Shown: positions 54,745 through 63,156 of the stretch, in pieces
Layout of the letters: every line of letters starts with the position of its first letter
Position numbering within the stretch: position 1 is the stretch's first letter
Source of the DNA: JBBPZA01 sp038330095
GTDB taxonomy: Bacteria > Actinomycetota > Thermoleophilia > Solirubrobacterales > Solirubrobacteraceae
Length of the DNA: 64,000 bases
Direction of reading: 5' to 3'
Assembly (NCBI GenBank): GCA_038330095.1
Contig: JBBQNQ010000003.1
Coordinates: forward strand, 1-64,000
Notes under the pieces: generated by a model
The model's database searches: none
What the model saw: the letters and a program-made list of their open reading frames with translations, nothing else
What the model was told of the DNA's origin: nothing
Program-made: the position numbers and the translations under genes

Positions 54745-56868
54745 GTGCGCTGGGACAGCCTAAGGGTCGACGCGGAAGCCGAGCGGCGCCTGCCGGGCTA
54801 TCGCGAACCGGCTGTCGTGCGGACTTTCGACGCTCCGGAGGCGCTGGACGTCCGCTTCTACGAAGTACACGCCAAGTCCGCGCTCAAGCAGGTCCCGAAG
54901 GCCTCGCGGATGCCCTTCCAGTGGACGATCAACCCGTACCGGGGGTGCACCCATGCGTGCACCTACTGCACGTCCGGCGACACGCCGATCCTCACCGCCG
55001 ACGGTCGCACCAAGCCGCTCGCCGATCTCCGGGTCGGCGATGGCATCTACGGCACCGTCCGCTCAGGTCGGTACCGCAGGTACGCGATCACGACCGTCCG
55101 GGCCCACTGTTCGACGGTCAAGCAGGCGTACCGCACGTCACTCGACGACGGGACCGCGCTGATCACGAGCGGGGACCATCGATTCCTCAGCGATCGCGGC
55201 TGGAAGTACGTCACCGGAGCTCAGTCTGGGCCGATGCAGCGGCCTCACCTGACCCCTAGCGACGACCTAGTCGGGACCGCTCGCTTCCCGGCTGCACCGG
55301 AAGCAACCGAGGAGTACCGCCGCGGCTACCTGTGCGGCCTGATAAGGGGCGACGCACATCTGGGATCCCGGGACTACGCGCCGCCGGATCGCGCGGTTCA
55401 TCAGCTTCACCGCTTTCGCCTCGCGCTCGTCGACATGGACGCGCTTTGGCGAGCGCGGCGGTACCTGCGCGACTTCGACGTGGCGACTGACGAGTTCGTG
55501 TTCCAGAAGGCCGCGGAAGGCCGCCGCGCAATGGGCGCGATCAGGACGCAGGCCCAGGATCGCGTCGCTCGCATCAAAGAGATCGTCGCATGGCCGCGCC
55601 AATCGTCCGATGGCTGGCGAAAGGGCTTCCTGGCCGGGATCTACGACGCGGAGGGTGGTTACAACGGGGGCATCCTTCGCGTACACAACACCGATGAGGA
55701 GATCATCGACTGGACGACTTGGTGCCTTCGCCGGCTCGATTTCGACGTCGCTGTCGAGGATCGCCGCCTGCCGAACGGGTTGCGGACCGTGCGGATCCGC
55801 GGCGGCGTGCCCGAGCATCTCCGTTTCTTCCTCCTCGTCGATCCGGCGATCACGCGCAAGCGCTCGATCGCCGGCACCGCGATCAAGACCGACGTGACGC
55901 GGCGAGTGGTCTCAGTGGAGCCGCTGGGCATGGAGATGCTGCTCTACGACCTCACCACGGGCACAGGCGACTTCGTCTCCAACGGCGTCATCAGCCACAA
56001 TTGCTTTGCTCGACCGACGCACACCTACCTCGACATGGACGCGGGCCGGGACTTCGAGCGCGAGATCGTCGTCAAGGTCAACCTGCCGGAGGTGCTTCGT
56101 GCTGAGCTGCGGCGGCCGTCCTGGAAGCGCGAGCACGTTGCCCTCGGCACCAACACCGATCCCTACCAGTGGGTGGAGTCGCGCTACCGGCTGATGCCGG
56201 AGGTGTGGGAGGCGCTTCGCGACAGCGGGACGCCGTGCTCCGTGCTCACGAAATCCCCTCTGCTTCTGCGCGACATCGGGCTGTTCAAGGAGCTCGCAGC
56301 TCGCGGAGGGTTCACGGCGAACCTCTCGATCCCGACGCTCGACGAGAAGGCCTGGCGAGCGACCGAGCCGCACACGCCCCACCCGCGCAAGCGGCTTGAG
56401 GCGGTTGCCGAGCTCAACCGCGCCGGCGTGCCGACCGGCGTCCTCGTTGCGCCGCTCATGCCGGGGATCAACGATGCGCCCGAGCAGGTCGAGCCGATCC
56501 TCGAGGCCTGCTCGGCAGCGGGGGCGACGCACATCGGCGGGGTCGCGCTGCACCTTCGCGGCGAAGTGCGAGGGATCTTCTTCGACTGGCTGCGCGCCCA
56601 CCGTCCGGACCTCGTGCCGCGCTACGAGCAGCTGTACAGCCGTGGCGCGTACGCGCCACCGAACGAGCGCGAGCGACTGGCGCGGATGGTGCGCCGCGAT
56701 TCGCCGGCTGAGGCTGTGAGCGGGCGGCTGACGCCGGCCGGGACCATCGACCGCGATCCCGCCCCGGCCCCGGACACGCGGGCGTCGAGCCGCGAACCAG
56801 ACTCGAGCGGCCCGCTTCGGCGCCCGTCGCCGCGTCGTGAGGGGCTCATCCAGGAGTCGCTGTTTTGA
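54745..56868 (+). CDS. Rv2578c-family radical SAM protein interrupted by an intein
   Basis: A 707-residue precursor. The spliced product would be 362 residues: N-terminal WDSLRVDAEAERRLPGYREP, FYEVHAKSALKQVPKASRMP, then the radical SAM cluster C68-x3-C72-x2-C75 in YRGCTHACTY/CFARPTHTYLD. Later come VNLPEVLRAELRRPSW, GTNTDPYQWVE and VLTKSPLLLRDI, which resemble SplB-like radical SAM proteins. Reaction unknown. The intein interrupts immediately before the third cluster cysteine, so the enzyme cannot assemble its [4Fe-4S] centre until splicing. Start taken at GTG 54745 (VRWDSL); GTG 54739 is possible. Confidence 0.9.
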   Translation: MRWDSLRVDAEAERRLPGYREPAVVRTFDAPEALDVRFYEVHAKSALKQVPKASRMPFQWTINPYRGCTHACTYCTSGDTPILTADGRTKPLADLRVGDGIYGTVRSGRYRRYAITTVRAHCSTVKQAYRTSLDDGTALITSGDHRFLSDRGWKYVTGAQSGPMQRPHLTPSDDLVGTARFPAAPEATEEYRRGYLCGLIRGDAHLGSRDYAPPDRAVHQLHRFRLALVDMDALWRARRYLRDFDVATDEFVFQKAAEGRRAMGAIRTQAQDRVARIKEIVAWPRQSSDGWRKGFLAGIYDAEGGYNGGILRVHNTDEEIIDWTTWCLRRLDFDVAVEDRRLPNGLRTVRIRGGVPEHLRFFLLVDPAITRKRSIAGTAIKTDVTRRVVSVEPLGMEMLLYDLTTGTGDFVSNGVISHNCFARPTHTYLDMDAGRDFEREIVVKVNLPEVLRAELRRPSWKREHVALGTNTDPYQWVESRYRLMPEVWEALRDSGTPCSVLTKSPLLLRDIGLFKELAARGGFTANLSIPTLDEKAWRATEPHTPHPRKRLEAVAELNRAGVPTGVLVAPLMPGINDAPEQVEPILEACSAAGATHIGGVALHLRGEVRGIFFDWLRAHRPDLVPRYEQLYSRGAYAPPNERERLARMVRRDSPAEAVSGRLTPAGTIDRDPAPAPDTRASSREPDSSGPLRRPSPRREGLIQESLF
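54967..56001 (+). mobile_element. Intein with LAGLIDADG homing endonuclease
   Basis: A 345-residue in-frame protein intron. It begins with Cys1 (CTSGDTPILTADGRTKPLAD, block A), has a block B-like TSGDHRFLS with the conserved histidine, and ends in block F/G LYDLTTGTGDFVSNGVISHN with the penultimate His and terminal Asn. Cys follows as +1 nucleophile. Two dodecapeptide motifs, YLCGLIRGDAHL (~residue 121) and FLAGIYDAEGGY (~221), retain the acidic residues expected of an active LAGLIDADG endonuclease. All splicing residues are present, so it should splice. Confidence 0.93.
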
Positions 56869-56939
56869 TCGTGTGTTGCCTCCTTGCATAAGTCGCCGTG
56901 GAGTGAAACCGTCGGCGAACCCCGACGTTATTGAGGAAG

Positions 56940-57938
56940 ATGCCGCTCTTTCGCCGTGAGAAGCCCACCCCGATTCGCGACCGGTCGGGCCAGGTACGCG
57001 ACATGTTCGCGACGAAGAGCCACTCCTGGGAGGAGGCGGGGCTCGCCAAGCAGCTGAGCGCGCGAGCCGCTCGCCGAGCACGCACGCAGCTCCTGTTCGT
57101 CATACCGTTGCTCACAGGCGTCCTACTGCTCTACGCCTACCGCGACGACGTCTTCGGGCCCAACGCGAACCGCGAGGTGCGAATCGGGACCGTCGTCGCC
57201 CTGGTCATCCTGGGATGGGCGATCGCGCGGGACATCGGCCGGGCGATGGGGCCGAGCCTCTTCAGGCGCATGGACCCCAGCACCGCCGGGACGTTCGGCT
57301 TCCTCATCCGCCTGGCGACGGTGGGCCTCACCCTGCTGGTCGCCCTTCGCATCGCGGGCTTGGACCCGCGAGCGCTGGCCGTCGGCGGCGCGTTCACGGC
57401 GGTGATCATCGGCCTCGCCGCGCAGCAGACGCTCGGCAACCTCATCGCCGGCATGGTGCTGCTCAGCGCGCGGCCGTTCCGGGTGGGCGAGCGGATCAAG
57501 CTCGCCGGCGGCGGGATCGAGGTCGAGGGAATCGTCAGCTCGCTCGGCCTGCTCTACACGGTCCTGTCCAGCGGCGAGGACACGATCATGGTGCCCAACA
57601 GCGCCGTGCTCGGCCAGGCGATCACCCCCCTGCGCGAGCCCGACTCGGTCGATCTGCGCGCCCGCCTGCGCGTGGGGGTCAAGCCGAGCGACGTGCAGGC
57701 CCTGCTCAACGAGCGGATCACCGTCTCCACCCGCACGGCGCCGCGAATCGTGCTAGAGGAGGTCGACGGAGACGAGGTGGTGGTACGGATCCTCGCGACT
57801 CCCGAGCTCGCCGCGGACGGCCCGACGCTCGCCGACGAGATCCTCACCGCGGTCCACGACGTGACCGCGACGGACGCGGCGCTGCCGACGGTCGTCCGCG
57901 GGCCGGATCCCGCCTCGCGCAGCTCGCTGGAGCGCTGA
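56940..57938 (+). CDS. MscS-family mechanosensitive ion channel
   Basis: A 332-residue small-conductance channel protein that releases solutes on osmotic downshock. Three or four transmembrane helices (~50-70, 85-105, 125-145, 150-175); the pore-lining helix is GGAFTAVIIGLAAQQTLGNLIAGM with small residues, followed by the beta domain RPFRVGERIKLAGGG, GIVSSLGLLYTVL, and MVPNSAVLG. Start ATG 56940 has GAGGAAG directly before it; TTG 56931 is in frame and would add three residues. Converges on the SDR gene. Confidence 0.9.
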   Translation: MPLFRREKPTPIRDRSGQVRDMFATKSHSWEEAGLAKQLSARAARRARTQLLFVIPLLTGVLLLYAYRDDVFGPNANREVRIGTVVALVILGWAIARDIGRAMGPSLFRRMDPSTAGTFGFLIRLATVGLTLLVALRIAGLDPRALAVGGAFTAVIIGLAAQQTLGNLIAGMVLLSARPFRVGERIKLAGGGIEVEGIVSSLGLLYTVLSSGEDTIMVPNSAVLGQAITPLREPDSVDLRARLRVGVKPSDVQALLNERITVSTRTAPRIVLEEVDGDEVVVRILATPELAADGPTLADEILTAVHDVTATDAALPTVVRGPDPASRSSLER

Positions 57939-57964
57939 ACCCGTACGAGGCGCCGTCTCGGCGG

Positions 57965-58756
57965 CTATCGCTTGGAACGCTGCGCATCGCCGACACGGGC
58001 GGCGATGGCGTCGGCGCCGAGGCGCTGCTGCAGGCGGGCCACCGCGGTCGGGGCGGCTCCCGCGGCGGCTGCGCCGAGGCGCATTGGCAGAGGGGCGACG
58101 TCCACCTCGGCGCGGTCGCGCTCGATCGCCTGGACGACCGCGCGGCCGACGTCTTCGGGGCGGCGCCGGCCCGCGAAGCGAGGGAGCTCGACGCCCGTGT
58201 CCGCGAACATCCCCGCCGCCTCGATGGGACCCGGGAACACGCACGAGACCCCGACGCCCTGCGCCCGCAGGTCCTGGCGCAGGCCCATCGCGAACCCGCG
58301 CAGGCCGAACTTGGTCGCGGAGTAGATCGCCGAGCCGCTCGTCGCGATCTTGCCCGACAGGGAGGAGACGAAGACGAGGTGGCCCGAGCGCCGGGCGGCC
58401 ATCCCCGCCCCCAGGAGCTGGGCGAGGACGATCGGCGCGCGCAGGTTGACGGCGAGCGCGCGGTCGATCTGCTCCTCGCTGTAGTCGTCCAGGCGCCCGG
58501 AGGCCGGCAGCGCGGCGTTTGCCACCAGCACGTCGACCGCCCCGGCACGCTCGGAGAGCCGCCCGACGTCCCGCCGATCGGCGAGATCGGCCCCCAGGAC
58601 CTCGCCTCCGGTCTCGCGCGCCAGATCCTCGAGTACCTCGACCCGGCGCCCGGTGAGCACGAGCTGCGCGCCCCGCTCAGCCAGGGCGCGCGCGATCGCG
58701 TGGCCCAGGCCGCCGGTCGCGCCGGTCAGCAGCGTGCGCTTGCCCGCGAGCTCCAT
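57965..58756 (-). CDS. Short-chain dehydrogenase/reductase
   Basis: A 263-residue SDR. Coenzyme motif TLLTGATGGLGHAIA (TGxxxGxG), VANAALPASG (NAA motif), and the catalytic S-Y-K in VFVSSLSGK...IYSATKFGL. The pattern fits the classical NAD(P)-dependent subgroup related to DltE/oxoacyl reductases; substrate unknown. ATG 58756 on the minus strand has TAGGCT (58767-58772) 10 bases upstream, overlapping the FIST gene stop. Probably co-transcribed with the FIST gene. Confidence 0.88.
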   Translation of the reverse strand: MELAGKRTLLTGATGGLGHAIARALAERGAQLVLTGRRVEVLEDLARETGGEVLGADLADRRDVGRLSERAGAVDVLVANAALPASGRLDDYSEEQIDRALAVNLRAPIVLAQLLGAGMAARRSGHLVFVSSLSGKIATSGSAIYSATKFGLRGFAMGLRQDLRAQGVGVSCVFPGPIEAAGMFADTGVELPRFAGRRRPEDVGRAVVQAIERDRAEVDVAPLPMRLGAAAAGAAPTAVARLQQRLGADAIAARVGDAQRSKR

Positions 58757-58769
58757 CCTGAGGCGCAGC

Positions 58770-59927
58770 CTACGCGCCGAAGATCGCGACCGTCGCCGTG
58801 AACCCGTGCAGGAAGCTCGACGTGCCCACCGGCCCGATCTCGCCGGCCGCGAAGAATCCCGCGGCCGGGGCGCCGGCCAGCGCGCGCTCCAGGGCCCCGG
58901 CGTCATGGTCTGGCTCGTCGAACATCGCCCTTCCCCGACCGTTGCAGCTGAAGACCAGCGCGCCCGCCGCGTCGCCGCCCAGCGCCCGGGCGCGCACGTC
59001 GAGGCTGTCGCGCAGGTCGAGGTCGGCCGACCGCGCGTCGCGCACGTGCAGGCGCACGACCTGACCCTCGCCCACGGCGGCCCCCACAGCGATCGTCTCG
59101 TGCTCGGGGTCGGCGCCCAGCAGGCCGCGGACCAGGAAGTCGCCGCGCTCGTAGTCGGGCTTCGGCTCCCCGGTGACGATTCCCAGCAGCAGCCCGTGGG
59201 AGATCATGTCGCGCTCCTGCTCCTCGAGCCCGTCGATGACCTCGCGCAGCTTGACCAGCGCCGGCCGGCCCGCGAGCTCGTGGACGATGTTGCCTTCCGC
59301 CGCGGTGATGGTCATCTCCGGGCCGATCGGAGCGGCGCCCTGGGACACGCAGGGGAGAAGGTCGACGCCCTCGAGCCGCACGCCCACGGCCCCTTCGTCC
59401 ACCAGCTCCTCGCCGGAGAACAGAGCCGCCGTCCCGTCCGGGGTGCGCGCGCTCGCGAGTCCTCCCAGGATCGGCATGCCCGGGACGCGGCCTCCCAGGT
59501 CGTGCAGCAGCCCGTCGGTCGGGAAGCTGTAGGGGTCGGCGAGCAGGATCGCACCCGACGCTCCGTCGAAGTCGGGCAAGCCGGTGACCGCCACCCCCTG
59601 CTCGAGTCGCTGGGAGGTCGCGTGGAAGGGCTCGACCTCGCCGCCGTCGAGCGCCGCTGCCCACACGGCTACGGCGGTCCCGTCCTCGACCTCGCGCCCG
59701 CAGGCCAGGACACCGCCGGCGCCGCAGCCGATCAGCGCCTGGGGGAGGAGGGCCTCGTGCACTCCTTCGAGCGTCGCCTCCGGCGCGGCGAGGTGACCCC
59801 CAGTCGCGAACACTGCAGCGAGGTCGGCGCGCTCGCCCCCGAGCCCGTCGCGGGCAGCGCCGGCCGCCTCGATCCCGCCGAGCCGGACATCAGGGGCGGT
59901 GGACAGCCCGCAGCCGATCCTGACCAT
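58770..59927 (-). CDS. FIST N/C-domain protein
   Basis: A 385-residue FIST protein, a putative small-ligand sensory module. FIST_N ~residues 30-215 (VHEALLPQALIGCGAGGVLACG, PILGGLASARTPDG) and FIST_C ~225-370 (ITAAEGNIVHELAGRPAL, LLLGIVTGEPK, ALVFSCNGRGRAMF, GFFAAGEIGPVG). No kinase, GGDEF or methyl-accepting domain is attached, so it would have to signal through a partner. Start ATG 59927 with TATGGT (59934-59939, minus) 6 bases upstream. Divergent from miaA by 23 bases. Confidence 0.88.
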   Translation of the reverse strand: MVRIGCGLSTAPDVRLGGIEAAGAARDGLGGERADLAAVFATGGHLAAPEATLEGVHEALLPQALIGCGAGGVLACGREVEDGTAVAVWAAALDGGEVEPFHATSQRLEQGVAVTGLPDFDGASGAILLADPYSFPTDGLLHDLGGRVPGMPILGGLASARTPDGTAALFSGEELVDEGAVGVRLEGVDLLPCVSQGAAPIGPEMTITAAEGNIVHELAGRPALVKLREVIDGLEEQERDMISHGLLLGIVTGEPKPDYERGDFLVRGLLGADPEHETIAVGAAVGEGQVVRLHVRDARSADLDLRDSLDVRARALGGDAAGALVFSCNGRGRAMFDEPDHDAGALERALAGAPAAGFFAAGEIGPVGTSSFLHGFTATVAIFGA

Positions 59928-59950
59928 GTATTCACCATACTCCCGCGGTC
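59928..59950. promoter_or_regulatory. Overlapping divergent -10 boxes, FIST gene / miaA
   Basis: Only 23 bases separate the two start codons. On the minus strand TATGGT (59934-59939) ends 6 bases before the FIST ATG; on the plus strand CATACT (59936-59941) ends 9 bases before the miaA GTG. The boxes share four bases, so polymerase cannot occupy both at once. Neither gene has a Shine-Dalgarno. Inference from sequence. Confidence 0.5.
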
Positions 59951-60895
59951 GTGCCCCCCGCCGCCGCTTCGGTAGTCGCCCTCTTCGGCCCGACCGGCGT
60001 GGGCAAGACCTCGGTAGCGATCGCGCTCGCCGAGCTGCTGCGCGAGCGCGGGGAGGACCCGGTCGCGGTCGCGGCCGATGCGCTGCAGGTCTACGAAGGC
60101 CTCGCGACGCTGACCGGCGCTCCCACCGCAGCCGAGCGCGCCCGCCTGGAGCACCGGCTCGTCGGAGTGGTGCCCGTTGACCGCAAGTTTTCGGTGGCCC
60201 AGTACGCGCGTATGGCCCACGCGGAGATCGACGCACTGCTCGCCGCCGGCCGGCGGCCGCTCGTCGTGGGGGGGACAGGGCTCTACCTGCGGGCGGCGGT
60301 CGCGCAGCTCGCGCTGCGCCCGCCGCCGCGTCCCGGCGCGCGCGAGCGCCGCCAGGCGCAGCTCGCGACGCGCGGCGCCGGCGCGCTACACGCCGAGCTT
60401 GCCGCCCGTGCGCCGCAGACAGCGCAGGCAATCGACCCCAACGATCGCCACCGCATCGTCCGCGCGCTGGAGCTGCTGGACGCCGGCGCGCTCGAGCCTC
60501 CGCCATCCGAGTCCGAGCTCTGGACCGCGCGCACGCGTCACCCGACCGTCCTCGCCGGGCTCACGATGGACCGCGAGACCCTGACCGCACGGATCGATGC
60601 CCGTGTGGCTGCGATCGTCGACGCCGGCGCGGCCGATGAGGTGCGCCGCGCCGCGCGGGCGGGGGCCTCGCCCACGGCCCGCAAGGCGCTCGGCTTCGCC
60701 GACCTCGAGCGCGGCGACGTCGATGCGATGCGGCGCGCCACGCGCCGGTTCGCCCGGCGCCAGCTCACCTGGATGCGCAAGCTGGCCGACGTGCACACGA
60801 TCGACGTCACAGGCCGCGCGTCCGGCGACGTCGCACGCGAGATCCTCGCCCTTGTCCCCGACGCGCACGTACCTCGACGACCTGCTGCATCGTGA
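59951..60895 (+). CDS. miaA: tRNA dimethylallyltransferase MiaA
   Basis: A 314-residue enzyme adding a dimethylallyl group to A37 of tRNAs reading U-starting codons. P-loop FGPTGVGKTSVA near the start, ADALQVYEGL, KFSVAQYARMAH, VVGGTGLYLRA, the IDPNDRHRIVRALE motif, and RRFARRQLTWMRK are intact. It makes the substrate for MiaB, whose gene lies upstream beyond the accessory stretch. Start GTG 59951. No dapF or hflX follows. Confidence 0.94.
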   Translation: MPPAAASVVALFGPTGVGKTSVAIALAELLRERGEDPVAVAADALQVYEGLATLTGAPTAAERARLEHRLVGVVPVDRKFSVAQYARMAHAEIDALLAAGRRPLVVGGTGLYLRAAVAQLALRPPPRPGARERRQAQLATRGAGALHAELAARAPQTAQAIDPNDRHRIVRALELLDAGALEPPPSESELWTARTRHPTVLAGLTMDRETLTARIDARVAAIVDAGAADEVRRAARAGASPTARKALGFADLERGDVDAMRRATRRFARRQLTWMRKLADVHTIDVTGRASGDVAREILALVPDAHVPRRPAAS

Positions 60896-60908
60896 CGGGA
60901 TCTCCCGT
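60895..60908. terminator. Perfect 14-base palindrome in a convergent gap
   Basis: ACGGGATCTCCCGT begins at the last base of the miaA stop and lies in the 24-base gap between miaA and the converging cupredoxin gene. No T tract. A two-way termination role is inferred from placement only. Confidence 0.35.
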
Positions 60909-60919
60909 GCGAAACGTCT

Positions 60920-61378
60920 CTACTTGACGACGAGGATTCCCTTCATGCCCTTCTGCCGGTGGGAGTCGACCGGGCAGTAGTACGTGTACTTGCCCGGCTT
61001 GAGGTTGACACTCACGGTGGAGACGCCTCCGGGCTGCACTGTCGCGCCGTCCTTGTCCAGGCCGTTGCCCTCGATGGCGATCGCGTGAGGGAGGCCGCTC
61101 GTCCCGGGGTTGGTCATGACCAGGCTGACGTTGCCGGCCTTCGCCTTCAGGCCCTTGCGGGGGTTGAAGTAGAAGCCGCCGTCCTCGTCGGCCGCGAGCT
61201 TGACCTGCTCACCACCGGCAGCCCCGCCACTGCTCGCCGCCGTCGACGAGGCCTTGGGCGACGAGCTCGCACTCGACGAGCTCGAGCTGTTGTTGTCGCT
61301 GCCGCAGCCCGCGAGCACGACGACGAAGCCGCCGAAGGCGAGAAGGGCAATCGTCGCACGGCGTAGTGCCTGGGTCAT
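60920..61378 (-). CDS. Cupredoxin-domain lipoprotein
   Basis: A 152-residue secreted lipoprotein: signal peptide with lipobox VLAGC (Cys 25), a Ser/Ala-rich linker (~27-56), then a plastocyanin-like domain (~58-152). Copper ligands are visible as His in GLPHAIAIEG and Cys/His/Met in YYCPVDSHRQKGMKG, which is the type 1 blue-copper arrangement. Likely an electron carrier or copper-handling protein on the outer face of the membrane; partner unknown. Start ATG 61378 behind AAAGGGAG. Confidence 0.88.
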   Translation of the reverse strand: MTQALRRATIALLAFGGFVVVLAGCGSDNNSSSSSSASSSPKASSTAASSGGAAGGEQVKLAADEDGGFYFNPRKGLKAKAGNVSLVMTNPGTSGLPHAIAIEGNGLDKDGATVQPGGVSTVSVNLKPGKYTYYCPVDSHRQKGMKGILVVK

Positions 61379-61429
61379 CTGAACTCCCTTTCGCGAGTTG
61401 TCGGCGCGGGATACGACGAGCGGCGGGAG

Positions 61430-61740
61430 CTGGTTCGATTCCGGCTGAGGAGTGCGCGAGCCCCGCGCTCCACGCCCACTCGAACTCGCTGCGCAGGCCG
61501 TCCTCGAGCCTCACCGCCGGCTCGAAGCCGAGCTCGGCCCGGGCCCGCGAGGTGTCGGCTCCCGTGTCGCGGACGTCGCCGCGCTCGCCGGCGAGATGCT
61601 CGACGGTCAGCGGCCGGCCGGCGAAGGCCTCGATCAGCTCGAGCGCGTGAGTGAGGCTGACCGGGGAGCCCCGCCGATGTTGTAGACCCGCCCGGCGACG
61701 TCGATGTCCATGTTCGCCGCTTCTCTCGCTTGCGGAATTC
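61430..61740 (-). pseudogene. 3' remnant of an NAD-dependent sugar epimerase gene
   Basis: Minus-strand sequence encodes DVAGRVYNIGG in one frame, then SLTHALELIEAFAGRPLTVE and DVRDTGADTSRARAELGF plus VRLEDGLRSEFEW in another. Together they match the C-terminal part of extended SDR NDP-sugar epimerases/dehydratases. A single missing base near 61665 (expected NIGGGSPVSL) separates the frames. The N-terminal Rossmann domain and catalytic YxxxK are absent, and the frame runs on past the normal end. A gene remnant between the cupredoxin and globin genes. Confidence 0.7.
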
Positions 61741-61793
61741 GTTCGCACGAGCTCGCTCCCGCGAGTGAGCGGGCGTGCGCTATCTATGTCGTC

Positions 61794-62243
61794 ATGCCCA
61801 CGCTGTTCCAGCACGCGGGTGGTGAGGAGGCGCTGCACCGCCTCGAGCAGGTCTTCTACGACAGCGTCCTCGCCGACCCCCTGCTGCAACCGTTGTTCGG
61901 CGCCGGACAGCCCGAACACGTCGACCACCTGACCGCGTTCACGGCCGAGTCCTTCGGCGGTCCGGCTCGCTTCTCGCGCGAGCTGGGCTTCGCGCACCTC
62001 ATCTCCGTGCACCGCGGCCTGAAGATCACCGAGGAGCAGCGCCGGCGGTTCGTCGAGCTCTACTTGGCGGCGCTCGATGCGGCCGAGATGCCGGATGACC
62101 ACGCGTTTCGCGGGGCCGTGCGCGAGCACGTCGAGTTCGGCTCCGAGGTCGCGATGCAGAACTCCCACGCCGACACCGACGACGAACTCCACCCGCTCCG
62201 CGAGGTCCCGCGCTGGACGTGGCCGGGCGACGGAATCGAGTGA
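61794..62243 (+). CDS. Group II truncated haemoglobin
   Basis: A 149-residue 2-on-2 globin. It starts TLFQHAGGEEALHRLEQVFYDSV and has DPLLQPLFGAGQPEHVDHLTAFTAESFGGP and the proximal-histidine region LGFAHLISVHRGLKI, then WTWPGDG at the end. It binds haem and may handle oxygen, NO or peroxide. Start ATG 61794, with TATCTA at 61781-61786, 7 bases upstream; longer frames upstream are not conserved. Directly abuts the kinase-like gene (no gap). Confidence 0.88.
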   Translation: MPTLFQHAGGEEALHRLEQVFYDSVLADPLLQPLFGAGQPEHVDHLTAFTAESFGGPARFSRELGFAHLISVHRGLKITEEQRRRFVELYLAALDAAEMPDDHAFRGAVREHVEFGSEVAMQNSHADTDDELHPLREVPRWTWPGDGIE

Positions 62244-63137
62244 GTGCTTCCGGATCGGGCCGTGGGTTGGGTGACCGAGGTATTCGGTCGTGGGAGCCGG
62301 GTGGTGTGGGCTCGGCGCCTGCGGTTGGGTGGCTGGCACGTCAACCACGCGCTTGACGCCGTAGACGCCGACGGTCGCACCCACCGTCTGGTGCTTCGAC
62401 GCTGGGCTCGGCCCGGCTGGGAGGTAGACGACCCCGACTACACCGTGCAGCGCGAGACCCGGGTGCTCGAGCTGCTGCGCTCGACGCAGGTTCCCGCACC
62501 GGCGCTGGTCGCGGCCGACCCCGAGGGCGCGCGCTGTGACGTGCCCGCGATGCTGCTCACCCGCCTGGCCGGTCACCCGCCGCGCGCGGCGGACACCGGC
62601 GCCGACGGGTTCTGCCGTCAGCTGGCCGAGACCCTCGCGCGGATCCACGACGTCAACAGCACGGCGCAATCCGCGCTCGACGCGTACAGGCTCTATTACG
62701 AGCGCCCGCGGGCGACCCCGGCCCGCTGGATGCCGGCCACGCCGGTCTGGAGGCAGGCGACCGCGGCCGTGCGCGGGCCGCCGCCACAGACCACCATGAC
62801 GCTGATCCATCGCGACTATCACCCGGAGAACACGCTGTGGTCGCGGCGTCGCCTCACCGGTGTGGTGGACTGGACCCAGGCTTGTTGTGGCCCACCCGCG
62901 CTCGACCTCGGCCACATGCGCTGGAACCTCGTCGCTGACCACGGCCAATCCGTCGCCGATCGGTTTCTGGCCTGCTACCGAGCAACGATCGGAGCAGCCT
63001 TCGACGACCAGCCCTACTGGGACCTCGTCAGCCTCCTCGATCTGCTGCTCGACGGCGACGACCCAGGCGACATCGACCCTCACGACCTGTCGCGCTTCGA
63101 GGACTACGCGGCGACGCTGCTCTCGCGGCGCAAGTGA
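62244..63137 (+). CDS. Aminoglycoside phosphotransferase-family (APH) protein
   Basis: A 297-residue APH/choline kinase-fold protein. N-lobe RLVLRRWARPGW (ATP lysine replaced by arginine context), hinge MLLTRLAGHPP, catalytic loop TLIHRDYHPENTLW (HxDxxxxN), and the metal motif GVVDWTQACCGPPALDLGH. Fold and motifs support small-molecule or protein kinase activity; the substrate is unknown and antibiotic resistance cannot be inferred. Start GTG 62244 immediately after the globin stop, so the two may be co-expressed. Confidence 0.8.
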   Translation: MLPDRAVGWVTEVFGRGSRVVWARRLRLGGWHVNHALDAVDADGRTHRLVLRRWARPGWEVDDPDYTVQRETRVLELLRSTQVPAPALVAADPEGARCDVPAMLLTRLAGHPPRAADTGADGFCRQLAETLARIHDVNSTAQSALDAYRLYYERPRATPARWMPATPVWRQATAAVRGPPPQTTMTLIHRDYHPENTLWSRRRLTGVVDWTQACCGPPALDLGHMRWNLVADHGQSVADRFLACYRATIGAAFDDQPYWDLVSLLDLLLDGDDPGDIDPHDLSRFEDYAATLLSRRK

Positions 63138-63156
63138 GCGTCACGCAACGGCATCG

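Noticed and set aside
59928..60506. N-terminal extension of the FIST protein across miaA
   Set aside because: The extra residues are Arg/Ala/Pro-rich and antisense to conserved miaA codons. ATG 59927 gives the normal FIST N-terminus with a -10 box in front.
62244..63137. Antibiotic-resistance gene (aminoglycoside phosphotransferase)
   Set aside because: Only the broad APH/choline-kinase fold is visible; such proteins act on many substrates and nothing here points to drugs.
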